A stretch of 64,000 bases of DNA from Thalassia testudinum (GCA_037157565.1 JAZHRO010000026.1:31610501-31674500); one strand, 5' to 3'. Shown: positions 47,701 to 59,367, counted from the stretch's first letter. A program made the numbers and translations. Notes: generated by a model not told the origin, from the letters alone.

Positions 47701-48838
47701 AGGGAAGAGAGAGAAGAAGGAGGAAAATGAGGGGTACTGTCTGCGCGCAGCACGTGCGCAGACGTGAGTTCGTATCCAAGATTTTTGATTTTCAGACATC
47801 TGAGAATGTGTTCAGACGTCTGACCCACAATCCAGACGTCTTACCAAACGTCTGACCTAAAGTCCAGATGTCTTAAAAGGCTCAAACAGCGCGGGTCTTA
47901 ACAGATGGGAATACCATCATGAACCCTAACTAGCTCATTTTGACCTAGAAAAGAGAACAAAAGCTCCTACATAATCAACTGGAGGTCCTAACTCATTGAA
48001 TAACCATTTTGAGAGAAAAGTAAGAAATAAGGGGTAAAATTGTAATTTTACCATTTCAGTACAACAACGGGATTTCTCATAGGCTAAACACAGGTCAAAT
48101 GATCTTAACAAGATAAAAAGTGGGTTGGTTCAAACATAAAAGGGTTCATGTGAATTATGGGAATTAAATGATTTCTTGTAACCCTAAAACAGACCCACTT
48201 AATTTAACAAGGTTATGTTTAAGATAAAATTCACTTAAACCCTTTAAAATTCATGAAAAAATATCCTCTAAGGTTTAGAACCTTCAATTTGACCCTTAGA
48301 ACCTATTTTGACCTAAATAGGGGTCCCAGTCAAATGTTTGTCCTAAATTGGATTTTTATGTAAATTGCTAGTCAAACGTGGTCAAACTCAAAATCCAACT
48401 TTACCATTGGATTCCTTAGATCTAAATTAGGTTTGTACCAAAATTTGGATTTAAGGAGAATTCACCTTGACCTACTTTGCAAACAGGTCCAGCCCAATTA
48501 CATTTCTACCCCTAACTTTTGAAAACCTCTACAGAAGCCCCCTAACTTCCTCATCATTCTTTGTAATTAGGTCCCTCCACCATTACAGTGGAGGGAATCC
48601 TACTCCAGCGAGGTATCGATGGAAAGAACTCCCTGATTCCTCAGAGAATCTCTTTTAAATTTGAACGGGAGATTCTCTAAAAAATCTCCTCTCATATGAA
48701 CCCATTATCAAGCCCTAATTTCTACCCAATCTCTCATGCGAATGTATGAGATATTTGGGTCTCTTTGAGTTTCCAACTCTGGCGAGGTTGCCATGCTTGG
48801 AAGCTTGGCTTCCAAGCACAAGACCCTTTAACAAGGGC

Positions 48839-48845
48839 TATAAAA
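48839..48845 (+). promoter_or_regulatory. TATA box of the E4 LTR
   Basis: TATAAAA in the context GGGCTATAAAAGGG, at the position expected from the E1 LTR. Confidence 0.72.
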
Positions 48846-51800
48846 GGGTGCCCAGATCATTCCGCATACCCCAAGCTTGAAATTGGCCTGAGATACCTCC
48901 TACTTCGTCTCTTCCCCCTTGGGTCAACAACCTAGCAAGCTCTGGTGACCCTTCTCTCTCTCTCTCGTCGCTCTGCCACAATACTAGTGGCAAAGTTCTC
49001 TTTATCCTCTTCGTCCATGTCGCACCGCACCAGGCGACGTCTCTGCAACCCTCTTGTCGTCGTCGTCCTCCTCCCACTGGGTCCTTCGTCTCCAGTGACG
49101 GCAGTACGAGCCAGCCGCCTCCTCTGCATCCCCCTTCCCCTATCCACACTCAGTTAAGTCCTCTCTCTCTTCTCCTCATTTTTCTATCATTTATTTCTGC
49201 GAATACGCCTCGATGCTCGCAAACCACCACCATCTTCTCCACCTCTGGCCAGACCACTGGCGAGGTCTTCCCGCCGCTCCACGCCTCCATCCACCTTTCC
49301 AACTACCTCACGAGCACTGCCACACCTCACTGACACAAACCCCTCGCTCCATCCACCGTGCCAAGCCCCAGAACGCCCCCCCCGAACACACCCACCTTCG
49401 CACCCATAGGGTGACCTAGGCACGCACGCTCAGGCCACCCCACGCCACGCCGACCACCATACCACCTTCGCCATGTTCAGGCGAAGCTCCCTGTGTTTTC
49501 TGATGAGGCTACAAGGTCGTTTTCTTGCTGATAGGTTTGAGGCCTTCGCCGCCATTGACGAGGCAAGAAGCTTGCTTCCAAGCTTGTTCCAGGTCGTCTC
49601 ACTCTAGGCACCAGGCTCCAGGTCCTAGGTCGTGCGGATTTCCTTTGTGCACACCCTCAGCCCAACAATTGGCATCAACATCCGACGCAGTTGCTGCAAT
49701 TCGAGGAGACATCTGCTGCGAGTGCCTACGAAGAAGGTGGGACAACATAGTCCCACCTCGGAAGTGTAGGAGCAGGTGCATTAATATAAAGTGAAAAAGT
49801 GTCAGGGGCTTATTGCCTCCTAACCACGGGGTGAGGTCCCACTCGCCCACTGCCTCGTTCGTGACCCCACTGCCTGCGGACTTGGCCTTGACCAGTATAC
49901 ACGATTAGCTTACACTCCTCGCCCACCATGCATGTCTGTGGGCCTTGTCCTGGGCGCGCATACCCGACCCGATAATTCGAGAAGGCTCTGGGAGAGCGAG
50001 CCTAAGAGAAAAGGAAGAAGAGAGATCGCGGGGGAGGGTAGGGGTAGGTTTTGCTCTCAGGAGAAGAAGAGGAAGCCAAGGAAGGAAGGGTGACAACCAG
50101 AGAAGCTAAGGAAGGTGAAGGCAAAGTTAAAGAGGAGGAAGCTGAAGAAGTGTTGAAGGCAGAAGCGAAGGAAAGAAGTAATCAGAGAAGAAAGAAGAAG
50201 AAGACAAAGGCCAGAGAAAGCAAAGAAGAAACTACAGATGGAAGAAGACGAAGCCAAGAAGAAGACAAGGGCCGAGAGTAGAAGAAAGAAAAGAAAGAAG
50301 AAGAAGGAAATCAGAGATTGAGATAGGGATCACAGAGAGAAGAAGCACTGTAGCAATCTGATATTTAAGATTGCTATTTTGTGGATCTATTTACATTTCT
50401 TGCATTATAACTCTGATTTTTCATTGCATATTATATCCAATTTGAAAGTTGTACTCTTGATTTTTGAACCCCAATTTGTTCCCTATGTTCGATCTCGGAC
50501 TTAAAACTTCGCGTAATAAATTGTATTTGTTTTGAACGCTTTTTCAACTGTACTACAATGCGACCTTTTTAAAACCTAATCAAGCGCTCTTAACAGATCC
50601 AAGCAACCATGGCCCTTGAGCCCCTAAGCACCTAAAAAGGGATGCGAACATTACTTGACAAATTCGCCTCCTTAGGCCAATTCTTGTCACAACGTTTTGA
50701 CTAACCCCTCCCCTCCTTCAAGCACATTAGGAGGCACCTAGGGCAACCCCATCCAAACCCATGGTTAAGCCTCCGGAGTTCAAAGTCCAAATATCCAACA
50801 ACCAAATGAAGTTAAGGGCACGACTTGGCAAGCCGGGGTGACCTCCCCACTCCGCCTTAAAAACTATACACTGACAGCTCGTTTGCGACAGCTGGTTTCG
50901 GAGCTTGCATAACCTTGACCGCTCTGAACTGCGTTGCTTAAGAGCATGCTACCAAGTTTCTCTTCCTAGCATTCAGGCGGAGTATGGAGCAATGTCCAAT
51001 GGCTCAAGGCATTTCACCTTAAAGCCGATTAAACAGATGGACATTTCCCGACCCCTCCTCATGCTACCTTATAAGGAAAGCACCAAGGAAGGGGACACTT
51101 AAGAAAACTATCTTGCCCAACAACCAACACAGTTATCTCCTATGTCTGAAAAAATGCTGCGTCTCGTGCATATGCAACAGCTAAGCCCAATCAGGTAGGA
51201 ACGAGTGGACAAGGTACCAGGCATATGGTCGGTCCCACAAACCACACCCCCTTTTTTAAGCGGGTGTGAGACATGGGATCCCAGCCACTACTATAGGTAA
51301 CCCATGCTCTCCACTTGATAAGCACAACTCTATGTCCTACTAACAAATAACGGCCAAGTCAAACACAATAAGGCGACAATTGCTGCCTGCAACAGACGAG
51401 CCAGCTAGCTAACATTCTTAAAAGCACACCATATTTGAGAAAAGGGAAAAGCTTCCATGTCAAGCCATTCGAGCGAAAAATTGAACGCCCCATCGAAGGG
51501 ATCAGAATTCGTAAAAGTAGTCCATGCGATTCTTGCGAATATCAACTCCCAGGGGGCAAACCAATCCCTCGTACTCGGCATGTGAGCAATTCATTATGAC
51601 ATGACAACAAAAGATACAAATTTTCCCTTTTTGTATAAAAGGCATTGCCTACTATATTTCCCGGAAACATTACAACCAACTAGCCCAAAAAGAAAAAAAA
51701 AATGGGGTCGATAAGAAAAATACAAAAATGGCAACACCACTTATCAGGACTCGGTGGCTTCATCCCCAGTCTTCGAAAGACAAATCAGCCATTCCGACAG

Positions 51801-52316
51801 TCTCATAGCTATTAAAGGACCCGACCTGGACACCTCCTCTTCAGGAGCCGGTCCTTCTCAACGAACTCCAACGAAAGTGCCTTCCTGCCCATGTCCTTCG
51901 TGACTTACCGACCCTTGGTAGGATCAGCCCTCAAGCTCTCTACCCCTCCACGACAGAGGATTGCCCCACTTCCAGGACATGCACCTCCTTCACCAAAGGA
52001 TGGCAGTGTGAGAAGCTTGCAAGTGCTTGGACAAACCTTGTAGAGCCACGGGCACCGCCTCGTGCACCCCGGCAAGACCCTCCTTCAGCCCCTCGCCCAC
52101 AAAGGCAAACCACCTTAGACCTCGACAAGTTTTGCTCAACTCCTCGGGTAGCCAGAGAGGCTCGCAAGTGCCGGAGCACCCACCTGGTCGATGCCACCTC
52201 GCTGGACACGAGGCTTCCAGCAGGCCCTTCCATGAAGGATCCCTAGATAGACCCAATTATCTGACCGAGCGTCCCAGGGCCCCTCTGACCGAAAGGATCC
52301 GCTTCTGCCACTACCC

Positions 52317-52661
52317 TCACCAAAGCCCTGGCCGACCAAATACATTACAACAAGAGGAGCCATTGGTACCAGTAACCCCTTGCATCACCCTTGTAGAGTC
52401 ACTAAGTGAGCCGAGCAGGGTGGCAAAAGTGGTAAGCCTCCTTGTTAGAGCAACCCCTACCGGCGCCCAGGGCGGCGAGTTCACAACCATGTACCCCTCA
52501 GCAGGTCTAGGCGGACCCGATGGGACCAATAATCCCACTGGGATGTCTCCTGACTTACCCTCGCTTGGGCCCAAAGGAGCAAACATAGTTAACTCCCTCA
52601 CAACAAGCATGTCCAACAACAAAACCTTGGATGCAAGAATGAGCGAAAGGAAATTCCTCAA
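52317..52661 (-). pseudogene. Antisense ORF in element F, possible Tat-type extra ORF
   Basis: An open minus-strand frame of about 114 codons (longer if read from the upstream in-frame sequence near 52710), rich in L, V, G and P, with no recognised domain. It lacks a good ATG start (the first codon of the open stretch is TTG; an internal Met is about 17 codons in). A minus-strand TATAAATA lies at 52740-52733, 72 nt upstream, so an antisense transcript is plausible. An overlapping plus-strand frame (52027-52755, starting TTG) is an alternative. It is probably a decayed accessory ORF. Confidence 0.3.
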
Positions 52662-52732
52662 GACAACTACGAAGTCGTTTGGACGTAATAGAAGGTTGGA
52701 GGGGCATGAGCTTCTGTCATACCCCCAACCCC

Positions 52733-52740
52733 TATTTATA
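52733..52740 (-). promoter_or_regulatory. Possible antisense TATA box in element F
   Basis: TATAAATA followed by GGGG on the minus strand, the same form as the LTR promoters in this window but located in an internal region. Confidence 0.4.
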
Positions 52741-53009
52741 ACTCCCCTAGGGTAGTTCCACTACCCTCCCCTAGGGCGCGGGTTCCCGAGGGATGAAATC
52801 CTCTAGAATAAGGCGCAGATTCCATAGCATCTCGCCCAGACTGACAAAATCTTCAGTTAAGATTTTGCACGTTGCATCACCCTATTCATATATTCCGACG
52901 CCCTAGTAACATCAGTTGCCTCACTGACAAGCATGACATTTGAGACCATGACTCCTCATTTCAATAGCAATTAATGCCCATCTCATCCAACTACATGAAG
53001 AAACAAATT

Positions 53010-53270
53010 CACAAACACCACCTCTTAAGGTTAGGCGAAGGAGCCTTAGGCACAAAAGAACGCCAGGCTCCTTATCACAAATGTCATCTCTTAAGGCCGG
53101 CCAAAGAGCCTTAGGTGCAAAACAACGCCAGACTCCCTATCACAAACACCACCTCTTAAGCTCAGCCAAAGAGCTTTAGGTGCAAAATAATGTCATGCTC
53201 CCTATCACAAATGTCGCCTTTTAAAGCTGGCCAAGAAGCCTCAAGTGCAAAAGAACACCAAGTTCCCTAT
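53010..53270 (+). repeat. Four tandem copies of a 65-66 bp unit
   Basis: Units start CACAAAYR at 53010, 53076, 53141 and 53206, each with CTCTTAAG..., AGCC(T)TTAGG and CTCCCTAT phrases. Copies are diverged. They lie about 200 bp before the polypurine tract of element F. Confidence 0.85.
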
Positions 53271-53476
53271 CACAAAAGGAGCCTACATTTCCCAACACTT
53301 GGGCACAATATCACTAAAAGCACCTTGATTGCCAGCATCCGACAACTCCTTCATGATAAATGATCTACCTGCTTCATACTAGCTGGTGTAATATTTGGGG
53401 GCGTCATCTACCACGGAGTTTTGAGTACTCTAAATTCTCTCTCAGCAACTTCCGCTAGCTAGAGACTGGGGGCATA

Positions 53477-54095
53477 TGATGAGGGGCAAAAAGCACGCTC
53501 AGATCCAAGACTCCACACATAGTCTAGCAGGAGATTCGCCTACCCGGTTAGAAGGTAAGCAGGTGGGTTCGACCTTACCCAACCATCCTATGACCAACCG
53601 AACCCAGATTCGACTCATGTTCGGGTGGACCTAGATCTGCCCAACCTACCATAAGTTCGGTGCATCCAAGGTTAGAACGACAGCCATACAAATATGGCCA
53701 CCCATAATTTGACAGTGGACAAACAACTTGACCAAAGATTACCGAAGATCATAGAAAAGATCCTACTTTGCTAGGACTTCTCTCATGTTATAAATAATGA
53801 AGAGAGACCCCCAAGAGAGGGAGGTTGATCCATGTAATGCAATCCAAAAGAGAGAGACTCCGTGAGATTATAGCACCACAGCTATTTGTAGTAGATATTT
53901 TTAGAGTCATATTCTCTCTCAGACGTACATCTCTTATGGTAGAACTGGGTAACCAATCTCCTTATTCTCTTGTGATGGATTACTTATTTATGACTACGTT
54001 ATGTTTCCTACTTTAACAGATTCTTTGATGACATTCGGTGATCGACAACCCTCAAGACCCATCACTCTCATTTGTTGAAATTACAGATTTCGTCA
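53477..54095 (+). repeat. Putative 3' LTR of element F (Tat-like)
   Basis: About 619 bp from TGATGAGGGGC (directly after the ACTGGGGGCATA tract) to ATTTCGTCA. The short length and TGATGAGGGG start fit Tat-lineage LTRs. The end is less certain than the start, and no second LTR is in the window for comparison. Confidence 0.6.
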
Positions 54096-54965
54096 GACCA
54101 TAGAAATTAGAATTGTTACATGATAATTAGTTGTTATAATTTACAAGAGAGTATCCATACTCTCCCAATCACTCCCTCAAAGCAACAACTGCTGCTACTA
54201 AAAAAGCAATTAACAAAGAGCAAGCTATGCCATCTCACCATCGTTAAAGAGAAAAGAATATCTTCCTCTACCTCAAACTCCATTCCTTTGTTTAAGTGAT
54301 TTATGACCGGTTTGACAACTTAGCTACTAAGTTTATTGTTGTACGAGCCATTTGCTGCTTACTTTACAAACAGTATTTTAGTTGTAGAAACTTACAACGG
54401 TTACATAACTATGTCATAGAAACGAAGGTTTTTGGGAAATAATCCCTTTCAAGTTTGAAGAAGGGGTAATGCGTGATGCATCAAATCAACCCCAAGCTAT
54501 AGGGCAAGTTCTCGGAAGACCCTTTCACTCACTTTCTCTATGGTAAATATTTCTTTCTCGTTTATCACTCACTTTTCAAAGTGAAGAAGGCTGAGACTCG
54601 AATAGGGTACCTCAGGTTAGGTTGGTCAAGACTTCCTCCAAGTCGGCGTCACCCTGTCAGGCAACGTAGATGTACGTTAGTCTAAAACAAATGTTATAAT
54701 AATTTCGCAAAAAAAAAAAAAAACCAATGTTATAATAAAAAAGAATTAAAAAAAAAAAAAATCCTATACCCCGAACCAACGAGGAACACGATCATCCACC
54801 ACCCCTAGTTCTCTATTTAGGAAGGGAGACACCGATACCCACCCAAAACAACATCCACCGGTGACAGCAAAGCGCGTTCCAGTAACAGCAACAAAGAACA
54901 CGCATAGAGAGGCGGCAACTGTTCTGCGGGACGGGGTAACAGGAAGAAGCCAATTAAGGCAATCC
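54096..54965. other. Intergenic sequence upstream of the DUF761 gene
   Basis: No gene seen. It contains A-runs (about 54710-54765) and two copies of the phrase AATGTTATAATA flanking one of them. The promoter of the downstream gene is presumably here, but I see no clear TATA box. Confidence 0.6.
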
Positions 54966-56486
54966 ATGGAAGAAGACGGAGCACCACCATCTCCCTTCTG
55001 GTGGTCTCAACAAAGATCACCACCACCACCACCACCACCACCACCACCACCAAGAAGGACCTCCTCCTCAGCCTCCACCTCCTCTTCTTCCTCCTCCTCC
55101 AACTCCCCACTCCTCAAGCCATGGCTCCTCGTCCTCCTCTCCCTAGTTCTTCTCCTAGTCCTCAGGGGCAGGGCCTCCCTCCTCCGCTCCTCCTGGGACA
55201 CCCTCAACCTCGCCCTCGTCCTCTTTGCCATTCTCCTCGGCCTCCTACCCCGCAACACCGACGCACCTTCCACCCCTACCACCACCACCACCACCAGCAA
55301 CAAGTCCCCCAGGTTCTTCTTCCACAGAAAAAATAGCAGCTCCTACCCGGACCTCCACAGGCTCCACTACACCGACTGGAGGTTCTCCGACGACACCGCC
55401 CTTTTCGCCAAGCCCAACCCCACCACTCCCACCTTCTTCCAAGACCAGCCGCCACTCTCGTGGCCTCGCCGATCCAGATCCCCACCACCACCACCTCCTC
55501 ATCCTCCCACTCTCGCACGACCCACTTCGCCTCCGCCTCCACCGCCGTCCCCACCGACGCTTCCTAGAAGGAGAGCCCCCAAGAGGGTCCACGAGCGGCA
55601 CCCGCTACCAGAAGCTCCCATAGCAGAGCTCGAGAGGGCATCTCGATCTCCACCTCCTCCTCCTCCTCCGCTGACGTCAGCTCCGCAGCCGACGAGGAGG
55701 AGAGCGACGAAGATGGTCGACAGGGACACGCCGCAGCCTCCACCTGTAGTTGTGCAACGACCGGCTCCTCCTCCACCGCCACCGCCGCCTCCTCCTCCTT
55801 CTGACCGCGAGACGAAGAGGACCCACAGGAGGGTCGGCGGTGCGAAGCACATACGCATCGCGTTGCCGTCCTTCTACCACAAGAAGAAGAAAGGTACCAA
55901 GAAGAAGCTAATAAAGGACGACGACCCAACTCCACCTTCCCCACCTCTGGCAACCGGGGCCCCGCCACCTCCGCCGCCTCCATTGCCGCCGCCGGCGCCA
56001 CCACCATCTTCCTTGTTCAACCACTTGTTCTCGAACAAGAAGGCGTCGTCCAAAAGCAAGAGGGTCCACTCCATTCCCACTCCTTCTCCTCCTCCTCCTC
56101 CTCCGCCGCCTCCTCCCGCTCCTCCGGCGCGAATTCCCGCTTACCCGACTCGCCCCCCGCTGCCGCCGCCTCCGAGCGACGGGAGCAGCACCTCCGTGAG
56201 CAAGCAAAGTCAGTTTACAACATATGACAATCGCGTCTTCATGCCCCCGCCGCCGCTGCCACCGTTGACGAGGCAGATCAGCGGGGAGAAGGACCAGGAG
56301 GGGTTGCCGTCGTCGTTTTGGCCGAGCCCAGACGTGAGCTCCTCGTCGTACTGCCCAAGCCCCGACGTGAACAGCAAGGCCGACCTCTTCATAGCGAGGC
56401 TTCACGAAGGGTGGAAGCTCGAGAAGATGATCTCCATCAAGGAGCGGGAGCAGAAGAACAACTGGGATGAACACCACCGGGATTAA
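54966..56486 (+). CDS. Proline-rich DUF761-domain membrane protein (host gene)
   Basis: 506 residues, single exon. The frame is open from a GTG at 54861, but the first ATG is 54966. Order: a polyproline tract (residues 19-29), a serine run, two hydrophobic segments (about 53-66 and 79-94) likely to be a membrane hairpin, a long region with many Pro8-Pro11 tracts alternating with basic patches, and a C-terminal DUF761 motif near 465-490 (SPDVNSKADLFIARLHEGW). DUF761 proteins are plant-specific; their biochemical role is poorly defined, and several are linked to growth or stress. The Pro tracts could bind SH3-like partners or profilin, but there is no Ser-Pro4 extensin repeat. GC content is far above the flanking DNA. 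This is the only confident host gene in the window. Confidence 0.87.
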   Translation: MEEDGAPPSPFWWSQQRSPPPPPPPPPPPRRTSSSASTSSSSSSSNSPLLKPWLLVLLSLVLLLVLRGRASLLRSSWDTLNLALVLFAILLGLLPRNTDAPSTPTTTTTTSNKSPRFFFHRKNSSSYPDLHRLHYTDWRFSDDTALFAKPNPTTPTFFQDQPPLSWPRRSRSPPPPPPHPPTLARPTSPPPPPPSPPTLPRRRAPKRVHERHPLPEAPIAELERASRSPPPPPPPLTSAPQPTRRRATKMVDRDTPQPPPVVVQRPAPPPPPPPPPPPSDRETKRTHRRVGGAKHIRIALPSFYHKKKKGTKKKLIKDDDPTPPSPPLATGAPPPPPPPLPPPAPPPSSLFNHLFSNKKASSKSKRVHSIPTPSPPPPPPPPPPAPPARIPAYPTRPPLPPPPSDGSSTSVSKQSQFTTYDNRVFMPPPPLPPLTRQISGEKDQEGLPSSFWPSPDVSSSSYCPSPDVNSKADLFIARLHEGWKLEKMISIKEREQKNNWDEHHRD

Positions 56487-58833
56487 TTGTTAAAGTCCTC
56501 CCTCCTGTTTGACCATATCCCGATGGGCGCCGCGTAAATTTTTCATCGATGGATATTACGCACGCGGGTGATTTTTTTCTTTCTCCAATTTCCTTCTTCT
56601 ATTCCCCTTTATTAATTTTTTTATTTATTCGTTTATTGTTTATACATTTTGTTTTTCGGCTTTTTTTTTCTTTCAGGTTTCTTTCTGGATTTTTATTTTT
56701 TGGTTATTTTTGGATATATGTAGAAATGATGGGATTGCTGAAGAGGGTGTGGATTGAGATAGGTTTCGGTTGTCATGTGGCTGTCACATAGATGTATTGC
56801 AGAAGAAAAGGAGAGCGTTTGTGGTTTAGGATTGGTAGAGTGCAAGTAGGACCACCAGATGTGGGGTCCTTGCTCACAATGAAAAATTAGATTGCTTGTC
56901 GTTTCTTTTTATTTTTATTTTTTTTTTCCATCTGTGTGTCCCGTGTGGACTTTGTCTCTGAGAATTGTTTAAAGGAGGACACATCCCTTGCTTGTAAAGT
57001 GTGATACGGTGTTGGTTTCAATAATTTGATTTTTCGCTACGAAAGTTATGTGGTTCGCATCCGTCTTGCTTGGAGTGCTGTCAACATGATATGAATTTGT
57101 ACACAGATGTTGAGACATTTTAGATGATAATATGACAGCTCTTATTTGGATACAAGACGACAACGGCGGTATACTCTGCTTTTTAATTTTTTTTGCCTTG
57201 TAAGGTGGAGGGAGTTTACATTTTGCCTATTTCTTCGGAGTTAAAAAGGTGGCACAGGGAATAACATGTGAGATGAGACAGGAATAATATAAATTTTGAG
57301 TTTTTTTTTCACGTGTATTCTTTCTTTTCGTCACATCAATATCTATTAATATTTTTTTATATATATAATTTAAAAATTATTACATAATAATTATAATTCA
57401 TCACATTAAAATCTATTTTCCCATATTAACAAATCAATCATTAATAATTTTATTGATTATTATAATTCTATAAATCAAACATTTTGATACTTATTTCACT
57501 TTTATTATATCCAAAATAATATTATCTTCGTGCCCGACACAACCTAAAAGTGAGTGCTTTGGTAGGGCAGTACGTACGATTGCACTCTAACCTCTACTCT
57601 TTTTTTTTTTTAATTGACCCCAAATTCCTTCCATGTCCCTCGGGTTGGCTCGATCCAGTGTGAGGCCTAGCGTAATTGAGTCAAATTTGAGTTTGAAATT
57701 AACTCGGATGGAATTTTGATTGTAAATACGATATATGTACTAAAAGGGTTGGGTGTTGGGTCAAGATGATCTGAACCTAGCATGACCCATGTACTTCATT
57801 TATGGGTTCATCTGAAGACTTGATCTAATGTATATCAAAATATATATCATATATATGTTATATATTAATTTTATTTAGATGTGGGGTAAGTAGGTAGGAT
57901 ATCTGCTTTGTTGTGAATAAGATGAATAGTATGATCAATAGTAATGACATCGTGTTCCTAATGAGTATATATAAGGATAGTGTAAGTAACAATCGCATGG
58001 AGGTGAGTATAGTGAATATTATCAACATGAGTGATCAAATCAAATTGTATGGAAATTTGTGTATGTGGGATAAACTTTTCCTATCCCAAAAGTTATCTTA
58101 TCTAGGTGGGATAAAATTTATCCTCATATCCAAATAAAGTACTATTATTATTATTTTTTATCAACAAAATCTTAGCTCCCATACTCCCTATAATTTTATT
58201 CAAATTAGATATAACTCATTGACTTTTTTGTTACGAAGAAGTGTAGATATCTAAGTATAAATTAAATACGAATGCATAATATAAGTATATTTTTTTTTAT
58301 TATAATTTCATTTTATTTGATGACATTTGATTGATTTATCATTTACTATAAATTTTAAATATTCATCATTTTAGTTACATGTGTACGAAGATATTTTAAT
58401 ATATATAAAAGTAAATATAATAATCTTATCATTTACCTAACTTAAAGTATTAATTATCTTTTATACATTTTTTTATCAATATCCAATTATATTACTGTAA
58501 GTAATTTTAAAATAATTATTAATTTAAAATTTTCATTCACATGTTATTTTACGTACATAAGTAAAATAAACAACAATAGATCAAATTTTTTTTCGGAGTT
58601 ACGTTGAATTTGAGCTTAAAAATTTTATTTTAGTTTAAATCTTACACTACTATTTTAATCCATGGTCAGGTTGACAATCTGAAATGACCTGATTCAATGC
58701 TCAATCCTGTCATAAGAAATTGTGGGCAGGCGTACCCACGGAGAATCTCATACAACAGTGGAAAAGATTCTCCTGATTACTTTGGTCTGTACAGCCATGA
58801 AGAGTTTGATTGGCTTATTGGATGGGAAGGTGG
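56487..58833. other. AT-rich intergenic region downstream of the DUF761 gene
   Basis: The first few hundred bases are T-rich and probably hold the 3' UTR. The rest is AT-rich with no ORF or repeat I can support. A short hairpin (GGGATAAAC...TATCCC, about 58067-58087) has no target duplication that I can see. Confidence 0.6.
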
Positions 58834-59031
58834 ATATGCCCGAAAGGTGACACAATAACACGAGTTCGTAGGATAAATTATAAACGGAGAGCATTCCTTT
58901 TGAAATTAAATGCGTCTACAATGTTACTGCCTGATGAATATGCCCAAAAGGTGACACGATTACACGAGTTCGTAGGATAAATTATAAACGGAGAGCATTC
59001 CTTTTGAAATTAAATGAGTCTACAATGTTAC
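58834..59031 (+). repeat. Tandem duplication, 104-bp period
   Basis: A 94-bp unit at 58834-58927 recurs at 58938-59031 with only a few changes (ATATGCCC[G/A]AAAGGTGACAC...). The 10-bp spacer differs. It is non-coding and looks recent. Confidence 0.9.
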
Positions 59032-59246
59032 GGTGTGATAATGGTTAAGGAAGGGTAATGATATATACACCTTACTTCACACCTACTTTCTGACCCTATT
59101 CGACGTAGAGTCTAGGATGTGGGGAGCTTTGCGTAAGCTCGATTGACATGTTCGACGTTAGTGTGGCATTTGTCTTCTTCCCACTCGTTGTTGTAGCTAA
59201 GGTCAACTTTGAGGTCATGTCATGTTCAAAATTTCAAAATCCTACC

Positions 59247-59367
59247 TATAAGTAGCGAACATGAGTCTTTGTAGAGAGAAAGTGTGAGGTACTCAACGAG
59301 AAAGTCCTTGTTGCAACATACATGGAGAATCGTCCTCAAACCAACAACGTCGGAGGGGACAACCCAG
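59247..59367 (+). other. Possible first exon of a small gene (TATA, ATG, splice donor)
   Basis: TATAAG at 59247 is followed 75 nt later by ATG (59322), 15 codons (MENRPQTNNVGGDNP) and CCAG|GTACAG, a good plant splice donor at 59367/59368. Downstream the sequence enters a probable LTR (59461-61157), so any second exon would lie beyond 61158; acceptors such as TTTGTCGATGTCAG near 61224 give only about 14 more codons. No homology recognised. Treat as a hypothesis. Confidence 0.22.

Larger units (their letters stand above)
42204..47903 (-). mobile_element. Solo LTR B (Del/Tekay-like), itself interrupted by solo LTR C
   Basis: Plus-strand ends TGTTACGATCC and GGTCTTAACA. After removing C and its extra TSD it is about 2.83 kb and resembles the element A LTR. 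It has no internal region, so it is a solo LTR left by unequal recombination. The flanking 5-mers are GGTGG (42199-42203) and GATGG (47904-47908), a TSD with one mutation. A possible minus-strand TATA (TTATAAAA, 47672-47665) lies about 230 bp into the LTR, with five CAGACGTCTG-type sites upstream of it. Confidence 0.85.
42198..50595 (+). repeat. E4 3' LTR, interrupted by solo LTR B
   Basis: Only TGGTGG (42198-42203) precedes the inserted LTR B; the LTR resumes at 47904/47909 and ends CTCTTAACA at 50595. Without the insert it is about 2.69 kb, the family length. It shares the family layout: terminal palindrome, TATAAAA at 48839, GA-rich leader (50050-50345), an inverted repeat at 50351-50376 and the CCCTATGTTCGATCTCGG phrase near the end. 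Short frames inside are not genes. Confidence 0.88.
50596..53476 (+). mobile_element. F: degenerate interior of a Tat-like LTR retrotransposon
   Basis: Follows the E4 LTR end and runs up to a polypurine tract (ACTGGGGGCA, 53465-53474) before a putative 3' LTR. I see no intact gag or pol motif. It holds scattered frames, a 65-bp tandem repeat (53010-53270) and an antisense ORF with an upstream TATA box. Tat-lineage elements often have extra, sometimes antisense, ORFs between pol and the 3' LTR, which would fit. Lineage assignment is inference. Confidence 0.6.

Noticed and set aside
52027..52755. 242-codon plus-strand frame in element F
   Set aside because: Starts with TTG, no recognised domain, and overlaps the antisense frame that has a promoter-like box; neither is convincing as a gene.
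57913..58137. 74-codon frame in intergenic DNA
   Set aside because: No homology, low-complexity context, and no conserved start or splice context.
58060..58140. Possible MITE end (GGGATAAAC...TATCCC hairpins)
   Set aside because: Short imperfect hairpins in AT-rich DNA without a matching terminal repeat or TSD.
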